Part shown: piece by piece, positions 52,191-62,117 of the stretch
How the letters are laid out: each line of letters opens with the position of its first letter
Numbering within the stretch: position 1 is the first letter of the stretch
Source: Modestobacter sp. VKM Ac-2985
GTDB taxonomy: Bacteria > Actinomycetota > Actinomycetes > Mycobacteriales > Geodermatophilaceae
Reading direction: 5' to 3'
Assembly (NCBI RefSeq): GCF_026967925.1
Contig: NZ_JAPVBI010000003.1
Coordinates: 809,070 to 873,069, forward strand
Length of the DNA stretch: 64,000 nt
The notes under the pieces: generated by a model
Database searches by the model: none
What the model saw: only the letters and a program-made list of their open reading frames with translations
What the model was told of the DNA's origin: nothing
Program-made: the position numbers and the translations under genes

Positions 52191-52523
52191 GGGGTGCCCC
52201 TCACTCTCTCTTCGTCGCGGGCACACGGGCCCGCTCGTCTGCCGTCGGCAGCGGGCGCCGACGGCGGTGGTGCCGGCCGCCAGGGCGGCCGGGGATCTCG
52301 CGCCGGTCCGGAGGCCACGTGGCCCCTGTCCCGGGTCGCTCGGTCGTGCACCGGACCACGTCCGGCTCGGCTGGTGGACGAACAGGCCTGCTGCTCGTCC
52401 TGCACCCCCGCCAGCCGCCCAACGCCGTCCGGCCCCGGTTTGTGCCCGCCTGCGGGAGACCGACACATCCAGCCGGCCGGGAGGCCGGTCGAGGCGGGGA
52501 GCGCCAGAGGCTACCCTGCCGCC
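52191..52523. other. Divergent intergenic region, DUF4193/phosphotransferase
   Basis: 333 nt without a supported gene. It holds the Shine-Dalgarno of DUF4193 at one end and the TACCCT box of the phosphotransferase at the other. An 8-bp hairpin CCGGCCGC/GCGGCCGG (52273-52280 with 52285-52292) lies in the middle. The DUF4193 promoter was not located, and it may have a long leader. Confidence 0.5.
52512..52517 (+). promoter_or_regulatory. -10 box of phosphotransferase gene, leaderless
   Basis: TACCCT ends exactly 6 nt before the GTG at 52524. Confidence 0.5.
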
Positions 52524-53570
52524 GTGGGGACTCCAGTGGGTGCTGATCCGGGGGTCGTCGGCCCCTACCTGGCGGGTGCTCTCGGGCACGAGAAGTGGCG
52601 TTCGGTCCGGGTCGAGCTGATCGCCGCCGGCATGTCGAACCTCACCTACGTGGTGACCCCGGAGGGCGGCTCCGAGGACGACGCGGTGATCCTGCGCCGG
52701 CCGCCGACCGGGGCCGTGCTGGCCACCGCGCACGACATGGTGCGCGAGCACCGGGTGATCTCCGCGCTGGCCGGCACCCCGGTTCCGGTCCCCCGCACGT
52801 TGCACCTGGCGACCGACACCTCGGTCCTCGGCGCCCCGTTCTACGTGATGGAGCGTGTGGTCGGCGTGCACGTGGTCAGCGAGCTGCCGCCCGGGTACGC
52901 CGACGAGCCGGCCCAGCGCCGGGCGGTCGCCGACGGCCTGATGGACACCCTCGCGGCCCTGCACGGCGTCGACCCCAACGCGGTCGGGCTGAGCGACTTC
53001 GGTCGGCCCGAGGGCTTCCTGGAGCGCCAGGTGCGCCGCTGGACCAAGCAGTGGGACGCCACCCGCGACACCGACCGGCCGGCGCTGGACGCACTGGCCG
53101 CCCGGCTGGCCGAGACGGTGCCCACCACCCGGCGCACGGGCATCACGCACGGCGACTACCGGCTGGACAACTGCCTGCTCGACCCGCAGACCCCCGGCCG
53201 GGTGCGCGCGGTCCTGGACTGGGAGATGTCCACGCTGGGCGACCCGCTCACCGACCTGGGGATGCTCTTCGTCTACTGGCCCCAGGCCGGCGAGGAGCGA
53301 GCCGTCTCGGTCTCCCAGGTCACCACGCTGCCCGGCTTCCCGACCCGACTGGAGCTGGCCGAGCGGTACGCCGCGAGCAGCGGCGCCGACCTGTCGGACC
53401 TGGACTGGTACGTGGGCTTCGCGTACTTCAAGTTCGCCGCGATCGTCGCCGGCATCGTGGCCCGGTCGGCGGCCGGTGCGATGGCCGGCAAGGACACCAC
53501 CGGCTACGCCGACAAGATCGACCCCTGCGTCGAGCTGGGACGCGCCGCACTCGAGGACGGTGCGCTGTAG
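52524..53570 (+). CDS. Phosphotransferase family protein (APH/ACAD10-type kinase-like)
   Basis: A 348-residue protein-kinase-like-fold phosphotransferase. The ATP-binding lobe includes GMSNLTYVV and DAVILRRPPTGAVLATAHDM. The Brenner motif is TGITHGDYRLDNCLLDP (catalytic Asp, about residue 212), and the metal-binding Asp is in AVLDWEMSTLGDPLTDLGM (about 233). Relatives are fused to acyl-CoA dehydrogenases in animals (ACAD10/11), where they phosphorylate 4-hydroxyacyl-CoA. Here it is free-standing, so the substrate is open and antibiotic resistance should not be assumed. The leaderless -10 box fixes the GTG. Confidence 0.85.
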   Translation: MGTPVGADPGVVGPYLAGALGHEKWRSVRVELIAAGMSNLTYVVTPEGGSEDDAVILRRPPTGAVLATAHDMVREHRVISALAGTPVPVPRTLHLATDTSVLGAPFYVMERVVGVHVVSELPPGYADEPAQRRAVADGLMDTLAALHGVDPNAVGLSDFGRPEGFLERQVRRWTKQWDATRDTDRPALDALAARLAETVPTTRRTGITHGDYRLDNCLLDPQTPGRVRAVLDWEMSTLGDPLTDLGMLFVYWPQAGEERAVSVSQVTTLPGFPTRLELAERYAASSGADLSDLDWYVGFAYFKFAAIVAGIVARSAAGAMAGKDTTGYADKIDPCVELGRAALEDGAL

Positions 53571-53586
53571 CCGCTCCCGCCGCCGC

Positions 53587-53592
53587 TAGGGT
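53587..53592 (+). promoter_or_regulatory. -10 box ahead of uORF and cei-like gene
   Basis: TAGGGT ends 7 nt before a GTG at 53600, which opens a 10-codon frame, not the main gene at 53629. Confidence 0.45.
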
Positions 53593-53599
53593 CGACTGC

Positions 53600-53632
53600 G
53601 TGTACGTGCCGGCCGCCGTGAGGACCCAGTGA
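53600..53632 (+). CDS. Probable leaderless 10-codon upstream ORF
   Basis: The GTG at 53600 sits where this window's leaderless genes begin after a -10 box. The frame encodes VYVPAAVRTQ and stops with TGA at 53630-53632, overlapping the GTG of the main gene (53629-53631) in a GTGA junction. This is the layout of a translationally coupled leader peptide. AGGA at 53621-53624 could also serve the main gene directly, so the coding status is unproven. Confidence 0.35.
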   Translation: MYVPAAVRTQ

Positions 53633-54177
53633 CCGAGCTCAGCGACGACACCGCGGAGCGCCGCACCGACGCTCCGCGCCGCAACCGCCGGCCGGTGCCC
53701 GCCCTGGTGTTCCTGCTGGTGCTGGCGCTGGCCGCCATGGCCGTGTGGTGGAACGTGCTCGGCGACGAGCGTGCCCGGGAGCAGGCCGCGGCCGCGGTCT
53801 GCAGCAGCGCCAGCAACGTGCCGACCGAGCTGGACCCGGCCACGGTGTCGATCAGGGTCTACAACGCCACGGACACCCCCGGACTGGCCGGCGAGGTCAC
53901 CACGACCCTGGAGAGCCGCGGGTTCGTCGTCAACGAGACCGCCAACGACCCCGGCAGCGCCGAGGTGACCGGCGTCGGTGAGCTGCGCTTCGCCGGCCCG
54001 GGCCGGGAGGCCGCCGAGTTCCTCCGGCTCTACCTCCCCGGGGCCACCGACCGGGTCGACACCCGCTCCACCGGCGTCGTCGACCTCGTGATCGGGCCGG
54101 ACTTCGCCGGACTGGCCAGCGAGGAAGAGGTGGCTGCCGCGCTGGTCGCGGCGGCGAGCGTCGAAGCGGACTGCTGA
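53629..54177 (+). CDS. cei: LytR C-terminal domain membrane protein (Cei-like)
   Basis: A 182-residue protein with a cytoplasmic basic N-terminus (RRTDAPRRNRRP), one TM helix (about 24-44, PALVFLLVLALAAMAVWW) and an extracytoplasmic LytR_C domain (about 70-165, TVSIRVYNATDTPGLAGEVT through GVVDLVIGPDF). Position between DUF4193 and suhB matches Rv2700, the cell-envelope integrity protein Cei. GTG start overlaps a possible uORF. LytR_C domains accompany LytR-CpsA-Psr cell-wall ligases, so an envelope role is likely; the symbol rests on synteny and domain only. Confidence 0.8.
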   Translation: MTELSDDTAERRTDAPRRNRRPVPALVFLLVLALAAMAVWWNVLGDERAREQAAAAVCSSASNVPTELDPATVSIRVYNATDTPGLAGEVTTTLESRGFVVNETANDPGSAEVTGVGELRFAGPGREAAEFLRLYLPGATDRVDTRSTGVVDLVIGPDFAGLASEEEVAAALVAAASVEADC

Positions 54178-54198
54178 CCGGCGACCGGGGCGACCCGG

Positions 54199-55026
54199 TC
54201 AGCCGGCGGCGTGCAGCCGCTCCAGCAGGGCGAGCAGGGGCGCGGCCACCGACGCGGCGACCGCGACGGCCATGGGCTCGGCGAACGGGCGCCCACCGGT
54301 CCCGGTGACGACCAGGCCCGCCTCTGCCGCGATCAGCGCCCCGGCGGCGTGGTCCCAGGGCTTGAGGTCCAGCTCGTAGTAGGCGTCGACCCGACCGGCC
54401 GCTGCGGCGCAGAGGTCCAGCGAGGCGCACCCCCAGCGCCGGATGTCGCGGACCTCGGGGAGCAGCTGGGCGACGACCGCCCCCTGGGCGCGGCGCTGCT
54501 CCACCCGGTAGCCGAAGCCGGTCGCCACCAGGGTCTGCTCCAGTGAGGCGGGTGAGCTGCCGTGCAGCTGCATCGCTGCCGCGCCCGGTGCGGTGAGCCA
54601 GGCACCCTGGCCGCGGACGGCGGTGAACAGCTCGCCGGTGCCGACGTTGAGCACCACGCCGACCTCGGTGCGGCCGTCGACCTCACCGGCGATGGAGACG
54701 GCGTAGGCGGGCAGGCCGTAGAGGAAGTTGACGGTGCCGTCGATCGGGTCGACGACCCAGCGGACGCCGCTGGTCCCCTCGTGGGCGGCGCCCTCCTCCC
54801 CCAGCACCCCGTCGTCGGGCCGGGCCTCGAGCAGCCGGCGCACGATCAGCGCCTCGCTGGCGGTGTCGACCGCGGTCACGACGTCGACCGGACTCGACTT
54901 GGTGTCGACCTGCTCGGCGGCGCTGCTGCGCCCCGCACCGACGAGGACCGCGGCCTCCTCGGCGGTGGCCCGGGCCAGCTCCAGCAGCTCGGTGGACAGG
55001 GCGGGTGCGGCAGCGCCGGAGGTCAT
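54199..55026 (-). CDS. suhB: Inositol monophosphatase family protein (SuhB)
   Basis: A 275-residue Mg2+-dependent phosphatase. The metal-binding motif is VVDPIDGTVNFLYGLP (about residue 91), with Glu in VLGEEGAAHEG (about 72) and the second motif LKPWDHAAGALIAAEAG (about 220). In actinobacteria it makes myo-inositol for phosphatidylinositol lipids and mycothiol, or acts on other sugar phosphates. An in-frame GTG at 55029 directly precedes the ATG and cannot be excluded as start. Transcribed divergently from ppgK, as Rv2701c/Rv2702. Confidence 0.92.
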   Translation of the reverse strand: MTSGAAAPALSTELLELARATAEEAAVLVGAGRSSAAEQVDTKSSPVDVVTAVDTASEALIVRRLLEARPDDGVLGEEGAAHEGTSGVRWVVDPIDGTVNFLYGLPAYAVSIAGEVDGRTEVGVVLNVGTGELFTAVRGQGAWLTAPGAAAMQLHGSSPASLEQTLVATGFGYRVEQRRAQGAVVAQLLPEVRDIRRWGCASLDLCAAAAGRVDAYYELDLKPWDHAAGALIAAEAGLVVTGTGGRPFAEPMAVAVAASVAAPLLALLERLHAAG

Positions 55027-55076
55027 CACGGAGAGCGATCTTGCCCGACCGGTGCACCTCCGGTGGGCGGGGTCGC

Positions 55077-55082
55077 TAGCCT
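55077..55082 (+). promoter_or_regulatory. -10 box of ppgK, leaderless
   Basis: TAGCCT ends exactly 6 nt before the GTG at 55089. Confidence 0.5.
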
Positions 55083-55088
55083 GCCTGC

Positions 55089-55832
55089 GTGCAGGGCTTC
55101 GGAGTGGACATCGGTGGCAGCGGCATCAAGGGCTGCGTGGTCGACCTGGACAAGGGCGAGCTGGTCGGGGACCGGGTGCGGATCCCGACTCCCCAGCCGG
55201 CCTTGCCCGACCCGGTCTACGGCGTCGTGGCCGAGATCGTCGGTCGGTTCGGGTGGGAGGGGCGCATCGGCGTCACCTATCCGGGGGTGATGAAGCACGG
55301 GGAGGCCTTCACCGCCGCCAACATGGACTCCAGCTGGATCGGCACCGACATGGCCGCCGGGCTCGAGGCCGTCATCCCGGGCACCGTCCAGACGCTCAAC
55401 GACGCCGATGCCGCCGGCATCGCCGAGATGGCCTACGGCGCCGGCCGGGGTCAGCGCGGCCTGGTGCTGATGCTCACCTTCGGCACCGGCATCGGCAGCG
55501 CGCTGTTCATCGACGGCACCCTCGTCCCCAACACCGAGTTCGGCCACATCGAGGTCGACGGCCAGGACGGCGAGAAGCGCGCGTCGGCGTCGGCACGGGA
55601 GCGCGAGGACCTCAGCTACCCGCAGTGGGCCAAGCGCGTCGACCGGTACCTGGACACGCTGGAGGCCAGCCTCTGGCCGGACCTGATCATCGTGGGCGGC
55701 GGGGTGAGCAAGAAGGCGGAGAAGTGGGTGCCGCTGCTGTCCACCCGGACCCGCGTCGTCCCCGCCGAGCTCCTCAACGACGCCGGGATCGTCGGCGCAG
55801 CCCTGGCGGCCGAGCAGCACATCGGTCAGTGA
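55089..55832 (+). CDS. ppgK: Polyphosphate glucokinase
   Basis: A 247-residue ROK-fold glucokinase that phosphorylates glucose with polyphosphate or ATP. The phosphate-binding start is [20 protein letters not shown] (residues 1-20). The catalytic Asp lies in [17 protein letters not shown] (about 101), and the second phosphate motif is [17 protein letters not shown] (about 133). The polyphosphate-specific region is [20 protein letters not shown]. The leaderless -10 box fixes the GTG. Lies between suhB and sigA as in mycobacteria. Confidence 0.94.
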   Translation: MQGFGVDIGGSGIKGCVVDLDKGELVGDRVRIPTPQPALPDPVYGVVAEIVGRFGWEGRIGVTYPGVMKHGEAFTAANMDSSWIGTDMAAGLEAVIPGTVQTLNDADAAGIAEMAYGAGRGQRGLVLMLTFGTGIGSALFIDGTLVPNTEFGHIEVDGQDGEKRASASAREREDLSYPQWAKRVDRYLDTLEASLWPDLIIVGGGVSKKAEKWVPLLSTRTRVVPAELLNDAGIVGAALAAEQHIGQ

Positions 55833-56132
55833 CGCCGGGCTGACGGCGACCGCCCTGCCGCGGGTGCCGACCGGACGTGCCTGGCATCGAGCCGCATCCG
55901 GTACAGAACCTGTGGACCGCCGGGTGCGCATCGTTACAATGAACACGCTCCAACGCGTCGCTCCCCAACCAACAGTTCATCCCCAGTCACGACCCGGCGA
56001 AACACCGCACGGCGTGCGCCTCGTCGAGCTGACCGTTGGGGTCCTGCCACGTCGGAACGCCGTACGGGGCCGCTCTCCGCGGGCCCACGGCCCTCCAGGA
56101 ACGCACCGCAGTAGTACGGGAAGGAACCCCGA
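55833..56132 (+). other. sigA upstream region with long leader
   Basis: 300 nt between ppgK and sigA. It contains a promoter (55913-55940) and a predicted untranslated leader of about 185 nt. AAGGAA lies 8-13 nt ahead of the sigA GTG. Within the leader no hairpin of a known riboswitch class was recognised. Confidence 0.5.
55913..55940 (+). promoter_or_regulatory. Promoter of sigA
   Basis: A -35-like TGGACC (55913-55918), 16-nt spacer and TACAAT (55935-55940), which matches the consensus -10 in five of six bases. It is the best vegetative promoter seen in the window. Confidence 0.6.
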
Positions 56133-57479
<1,347 letters not shown>

Positions 57480-57505
57480 GCCGCAGGCTCCCGGACGGTG
57501 CTGTC

Positions 57506-57536
57506 GCGGCCGGTGACCCGATGGGTCGCCGGCCGC
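57506..57536 (+). terminator. Terminator after sigA
   Basis: A 14-bp stem with one G-U pair (57506-57519 with 57523-57536) and a 3-nt loop, 26 nt after the sigA stop. Confidence 0.7.
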
Positions 57537-57883
57537 TGGCGTGTCCGGCGCACGGAGCGTCCGCACCGCTCCCAACGGGTGACGGGACGGTGTACGGCGG
57601 CACACAACGGGTAGACGGCGTAGCGTGGGGGACGTCAGAACAGCAGCGGACCCACTCACCGACAGCCGGTGAAGCACCACCAAGCACGTGTTCCATCCGG
57701 ACCCAGTTCCGAACCAGTGACGTCCCCTGCTGACCCGCTCCATCCGCACCTCGAGTGTCACGACCGCATCTCTTTCGGCGAGTCCGTGCACAACAGGCGC
57801 CGGAACGGGAACACGAGGGGCCATCCTGGCGCTGTGCAGGAGGCCGATCCGCAGCCGCGGGTCCGTGCGGTAGAGAGCGAGTG
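57537..57883 (+). other. Long noncoding stretch between sigA and DUF7455 gene
   Basis: About 350 nt with weaker G/C third-position structure than the coding DNA around it and no convincing reading frame. TAGCGT at 57621-57626 could be a -10 box, giving a leader of about 250 nt. GAGAGCGAG lies directly before the DUF7455 start. No named RNA family was recognised. Confidence 0.45.
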
Positions 57884-58108
57884 ATGAGCCAGATGACCCA
57901 GACGCTGACGACGACCCCGCCCACCGAAGAACTCGTCGTTCCCTTCCACTGCGACCGTTGCGGTGCTCTGGCCAAGGTGCGCGTGGTCCTCCCCAGTGGG
58001 AGCGACCTCGTCTTCTGTGGACACCACGCACGTGAGTACGAGGACAAGCTGCGCGACATCGCAGCCGACATCATCGAGACCGACGGCGAGGCGCGCCTCT
58101 CCAACTGA
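57884..58108 (+). CDS. DUF7455 small zinc-binding protein
   Basis: A 74-residue protein (MSQMTQTLTTTPPTEELVVP) with a zinc-ribbon-like site: FHCDRCGALAKVRVVLPSGS followed by LVFCGHHAREYEDKL. Proteins of this type are regularly encoded next to the principal sigma factor gene in Actinobacteria (annotated DUF7455). The frame extends further upstream, but the ATG at 57884 starts the conserved sequence and has a purine-rich GAGAGCGAG just before it. Function unknown. Confidence 0.82.
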   Translation: MSQMTQTLTTTPPTEELVVPFHCDRCGALAKVRVVLPSGSDLVFCGHHAREYEDKLRDIAADIIETDGEARLSN

Positions 58109-58134
58109 GCGGGGCAACTATCGTCGCGCCAGCG

Positions 58135-60660
58135 ATGAAGCCCTCACCCGACGAAGCCGCCGACAGTCCGGACCCGCAGCGCGGGGACGGGCAGTCGGCG
58201 GCTTCGTCGTCCTCAGGACCGGCTGCCGGTCCCGATCAAGCCGGAGATCGACCGATGCCGCAGGAGCCCCGCGGGGTCTCGGACACCGTGCGCCTGCAAC
58301 CCGACGGCACCGTCGGCAGCAGTCGCCCGGCGCCCCCCGCACCACCGGCCCCGCCCAGCGCGGGGCCCGTCGGTGCCGATGCACCGGCCGAGTCCGAGCC
58401 GCCGGCACCCGCCGAGGACTCGGACGCCCAGCAGCCATCGGACACCGCGGATCCGGCCGACGACCCACACCCCGCAGCCGCCGCACGACCCGCGGACACC
58501 GCGGGGCCGGTGGAAGACGCACAGCAGCCGAGCACCCCACCGCCCGGGGACACCCAGGTGATCGGTCCGCCCGTCGAGGGCGACGCCGCCCCACCGCTGG
58601 CTGCACCGGGGCAGTCCCCGGCCACCTCGGCATCCGCACCGTCGGCCGGGACCACCGCACCGGCCGACGCCCCGACGACCTCGGGCACCCCGGCAGCCGG
58701 GTCTGCGGTCGAGGACACCGCCGTCGTCACCCGGGTCGCCTCCCCGCCCCCGGCGCCCGAGACCGGCCACGACGACGGGGCGCACTCGACGCCGCCGGCC
58801 GGGTCCTCGCCCGTCGCCGACCGGGGTGGGCCCGGCGGCCCGCCACCGGCGGACCCCTCCTCCGGCGGGGAGGGCGACGACGGTCCCCCGTGGCGGCGAC
58901 GTCGGGTGCTCGTCCCGGCGGCCGCGCTCCTCGCGCTGACCGTCCTCTACGGCGCCGACCTGGCCCTCGCGGGGGGCGACGTGCCCCGCGGGACGGTCGT
59001 CGGTGGCGTGGACGTGGGCGGTCTGTCCCCCGCTGCCGCCGCACAGCGGCTGGAGGGCGACCTGGCCCCCAAGGTCGCCGCCGACCACCCGGTGGTGGCC
59101 GACGACGTGACCGGGGTGCTGCACCCGGCGACGGCCGGGATCGCCCTGGACGTGCCGGCCACCGTCGACGCCGTGGACGACCAGCCGCTCAACCCGTGGA
59201 CGCGGCTCACCTCGCTCTTCGGCGACCGCGAGGTCGACGCCGTCCTCACCGGGGACGAGACGGCTCTGGCGGCACAGGTCGACCAGCTGGCCGCCACCGT
59301 CGACCGCGCGCCGGCCGACGCCACGATCACCCTCGAGGGCACCGAACCGTCGGTCGTGGAACCGCTCGAGGGCCGCACCCTCGACCGGGCCGGCGCCGCC
59401 GAGGCGATCACCGAGACGCTGGCCGCAGGTGGGGCGGTGGACGAGCCCATCGACCTGCCGGTCGAGAAGACCGAGGTCCAGGTCCAGTCCGACGAGGCCG
59501 CGCGGGTGCTGGAGGAGACGGTGACCCCGGCGCTCTCCGCGCCGGTCACCGTGGTCGGCCCCGAGGGTCCGGAGTCCGTGGAGATCCCGGTCACCGCGAT
59601 CGCCGCGTCCCTCACGTTCACCCCGCAGGAGGACGGCACCCTCGCCGTCGGCATCGACCCGGAGGCGCTGCAGGCGGAGGTGGGCGAGGACTTCGGCGTC
59701 TTCGGCTCCCCCGCCCAGGACGCCCGGTTCGAGGTCTCCGGGGACACGATCAGCATCGTCCCGTCGGTCGACGGCCAGGGCATCAACCCCGTCCAGCTGG
59801 CCGACCAGCTGCTCCCGGTGCTCTCCGAGCCGGCTCCGCGCACCGTCACCGGCGTGCTCGGCCCGGTACCGGCGTCCCTCACCACCGAGCAGGCGCAGGC
59901 GCTGGGGATCACCGAGAAGGTCAGCTCCTTCACCACCGAGTTCACCAACCAGGCCAGTGGCACGAACATCCGGGTCGTGGCAGCAGAGGTCGACGGCGCC
60001 CTCGTCCGACCGGGCGAGACCTTCAGCCTCAACGGCTACACCGGTCCCCGCGGCACGGCGCAGGGCTACGTCCCGGCGGCGGTGATCAGCGGCGGAGAGC
60101 TGTCGCAGGCGGTGGGCGGTGGGATCAGCCAGTTCGCGACCACGATGTTCAACTCGGTGTTCTTCGCCGGGTTGGAGGACGTCTACCACAAACCGCACAG
60201 CTTCTACATCAGCCGCTACCCGGCCGGGCGCGAGGCCACGGTCTACGAGGGCCAGATCGACCTCAAGTGGCGCAACGACACCGACACCGGCATCTACGTC
60301 CAGACCGAGTGGACCCCCAGCTCGCTGACGGTCACCTTCTGGGGCACGAAGTACTACGACATCGAGTCGATCAGCAGCGCGCGCCGCAACATCCGGGAAC
60401 CCGCCGTCCAGGAGAAGGTGGACGACGGCAACTGCATCCCCCAGTCGGGGGCGCGCGGCTTCGACATCACCGTGACCCGGGTCTTCCGGGACCTCACCAG
60501 CAACGCCGAGCTGCGCCGCGAGGAGTTCGACACCCGCTACGCGGCCGAGGCGATCATCACCTGCGTGGCCCCGCCCGAGCCGCCCGCAGACCCGGCCGCC
60601 GACGCCGCAGCTGTGCCGACCACCCCGCCGAGCACCCCGCCGCCCGCCCCGGCCGGCTGA
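58135..60660 (+). CDS. VanW family protein with peptidoglycan-binding domains
   Basis: An 841-residue envelope protein. Residues 1-250 are a disordered Pro/Ala/Ser/Asp-rich cytoplasmic tail, which is unusually long. One TM helix (VLVPAAALLALTVLYGADLA, about 262-281) follows. The external part holds PG-binding_4-type repeats (PRGTVVGGVDVGGLSPAAAA and LTFTPQEDGTLAVGIDPEAL) and a VanW domain (about 610-770) with FSLNGYTGPRGTAQGYVPA and AVGGGISQFATTMFNSVFFA. The C-terminus is Pro/Ala-rich. VanW proteins are linked to cell-wall metabolism and sporadically to vancomycin gene clusters, but here there is no resistance context. TATCGT lies 10 nt upstream of the ATG. Confidence 0.87.
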   Translation: MKPSPDEAADSPDPQRGDGQSAASSSSGPAAGPDQAGDRPMPQEPRGVSDTVRLQPDGTVGSSRPAPPAPPAPPSAGPVGADAPAESEPPAPAEDSDAQQPSDTADPADDPHPAAAARPADTAGPVEDAQQPSTPPPGDTQVIGPPVEGDAAPPLAAPGQSPATSASAPSAGTTAPADAPTTSGTPAAGSAVEDTAVVTRVASPPPAPETGHDDGAHSTPPAGSSPVADRGGPGGPPPADPSSGGEGDDGPPWRRRRVLVPAAALLALTVLYGADLALAGGDVPRGTVVGGVDVGGLSPAAAAQRLEGDLAPKVAADHPVVADDVTGVLHPATAGIALDVPATVDAVDDQPLNPWTRLTSLFGDREVDAVLTGDETALAAQVDQLAATVDRAPADATITLEGTEPSVVEPLEGRTLDRAGAAEAITETLAAGGAVDEPIDLPVEKTEVQVQSDEAARVLEETVTPALSAPVTVVGPEGPESVEIPVTAIAASLTFTPQEDGTLAVGIDPEALQAEVGEDFGVFGSPAQDARFEVSGDTISIVPSVDGQGINPVQLADQLLPVLSEPAPRTVTGVLGPVPASLTTEQAQALGITEKVSSFTTEFTNQASGTNIRVVAAEVDGALVRPGETFSLNGYTGPRGTAQGYVPAAVISGGELSQAVGGGISQFATTMFNSVFFAGLEDVYHKPHSFYISRYPAGREATVYEGQIDLKWRNDTDTGIYVQTEWTPSSLTVTFWGTKYYDIESISSARRNIREPAVQEKVDDGNCIPQSGARGFDITVTRVFRDLTSNAELRREEFDTRYAAEAIITCVAPPEPPADPAADAAAVPTTPPSTPPPAPAG

Positions 60661-60714
60661 CGGCGGGACGGACGCCGACGGATCCGGGTCATCTCGGCCG
60701 TGCACACTGGACCC

Positions 60715-61788
60715 GTGGCCTCCGTCGTCCGTCGCAGCTCACCCGAGCGCGCCGGTGACCTGGCGGACGATGCCGCCGACCCGGCACCGGCCCCCGAGCA
60801 GGAGACCGGGACGGCTGCGCAACCACCTCGCCGCGGGCCGGTCGGCCGGCTGCCGACGCCCCTGCGGATCCCGCTGCAGGTGCTCGGCCGCACACTGACC
60901 AAGGCCTGGAACGACCGCATCCTGGGGCTGTCGGCGGAGGCGGCCTTCTGGCAGATCCTCTCGGTCCCCCCGCTGCTCATCGGGCTGCTGGGCTCCCTGG
61001 GCTACCTCAGCTCCTGGATCGGCACCGCCCCGGTGGCCCAGATCGAGGCCGAGCTGCTCAGCGCCTCCACCGAGGCGCTGACCCCGCGGGTGGTGGCCGA
61101 GCTGGTCGAGCCGACGCTCAACGACATCCTCGGGTCAGGCCGGCTGGAGGTGGTCAGCCTGGGCTTCGTGATCTCGTTGTGGGCCGGTTCCTCGGCCACC
61201 GCGACGTTCCTGAACACCGTCGTCATCGCCTACGACCAGCGCGACGTGCGGGGCCCGATCAGGACCCGGCTGATGGCGCTGTGGCTCTTCGTCATCGGCC
61301 TGGTGCTCGCCGTGCTGACCCTGCCGCTGCTGGTGCTGGGGCGCGGCACCCTGGTGCAGCTCATGCCCACCGAGTGGCAGGACACCGCCACGCTGCTGGT
61401 CAACGCCGTCTACTGGCCGTTGGTGATCATCGCCCTGGTCCTGGGGCTCACCAGCTTCTACCACGTGATCCTGCCGCGGCGGCTGCCCTGGACCCGACAC
61501 CTGCTCGGCGGGTGCTTCGCGGTCGCCTTCTTCATGGGTGCAGCGGTGCTGCTGCGCAGCTACGTGGCCGACATCCTCACCGTGGCCCTGCCCTACGGTG
61601 CGCTGGCCGCGCCGATCGCCGCGCTGCTGTTCTGCTTCCTGCTCGGGATGTCCCTGCTCCTGGGCGCCGAGCTGAACGCCACCATCGAGGCGTGGTGGCC
61701 GGCTCCGCGCCCCCGGCACGACCAGCGTCGGCAGCGCCGGCGGGCGGCGAAGATCGAGCTCGAGGCGCAGAAGCTCGGCCTGCGGTAG
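60715..61788 (+). CDS. YihY/BrkB family inner-membrane protein
   Basis: A 357-residue polytopic membrane protein of the YihY family. It has about six TM helices, the N-terminal ILGLSAEAAFWQILSVPPLL, then VISLWAGSSATATFLNTVVI and YDQRDVRGPIRTRLMALWLF, and LTSFYHVILPRRLPWTRHLL before the last helices. Charged tails lie at both ends. The family was once called RNase BN but has no nuclease evidence. Start: GTG 60715 is preferred to GTG 60700 because CACACT (A and T at the conserved positions) ends 6 nt before it; both lack a Shine-Dalgarno sequence. Confidence 0.87.
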   Translation: MASVVRRSSPERAGDLADDAADPAPAPEQETGTAAQPPRRGPVGRLPTPLRIPLQVLGRTLTKAWNDRILGLSAEAAFWQILSVPPLLIGLLGSLGYLSSWIGTAPVAQIEAELLSASTEALTPRVVAELVEPTLNDILGSGRLEVVSLGFVISLWAGSSATATFLNTVVIAYDQRDVRGPIRTRLMALWLFVIGLVLAVLTLPLLVLGRGTLVQLMPTEWQDTATLLVNAVYWPLVIIALVLGLTSFYHVILPRRLPWTRHLLGGCFAVAFFMGAAVLLRSYVADILTVALPYGALAAPIAALLFCFLLGMSLLLGAELNATIEAWWPAPRPRHDQRRQRRRAAKIELEAQKLGLR

Positions 61789-61818
61789 CAGGTCGGTCCG
61801 CGCAGCACGGCCCTCCTG

Positions 61819-62046
61819 CTACTTCTTGAGCTGGTTGTAGACCTCCTTGCAGGCCGGGCACACCGGGCTGCCGGGCTTGGGGGTCTTGGTCACCGGGAAG
61901 ACCTCGCCGCACAGCGCCTCGACCATCGACCCCATGACCGCACTCTCGGCGATCTTGTTCTTCTTGACGTAGTGGAAGACCTCGTTGGCGTTGCCGGTGT
62001 CGGACTCGCGGACGTCCGGACGCTCGAGGATGTCGGCGCTGCTCAT
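61819..62046 (-). CDS. DUF3039 family protein
   Basis: A 75-residue actinobacterial DUF3039 protein: FHYVKKNKIAESAVMGSMVE and VEALCGEVFPV, then PVCPACKEVYNQL, with three Cys that could bind zinc. GAGGGAG lies 6 nt ahead of the ATG. Convergent with yihY; an 8-bp repeat (61785-61792 with 61815-61822) overlaps both stops and may act as a weak terminator. Function unknown. Confidence 0.9.
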   Translation of the reverse strand: MSSADILERPDVRESDTGNANEVFHYVKKNKIAESAVMGSMVEALCGEVFPVTKTPKPGSPVCPACKEVYNQLKK

Positions 62047-62117
62047 GGGCTGCTCCCTCAGTTCTCGGTTTCGGGCCGGGATCCGGTCCGTGACGGGCTG
62101 CCCACCATGATGGCAGG

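Noticed and set aside
52524-53570. Aminoglycoside resistance kinase
   Set aside because: The fold is APH-like, but the motifs fit the ACAD10/11-type phosphotransferases that are common in actinobacteria, with no resistance context.
58135-60660. Vancomycin resistance gene
   Set aside because: The VanW domain is widespread in envelope proteins; no vanHAX or regulator genes are nearby.
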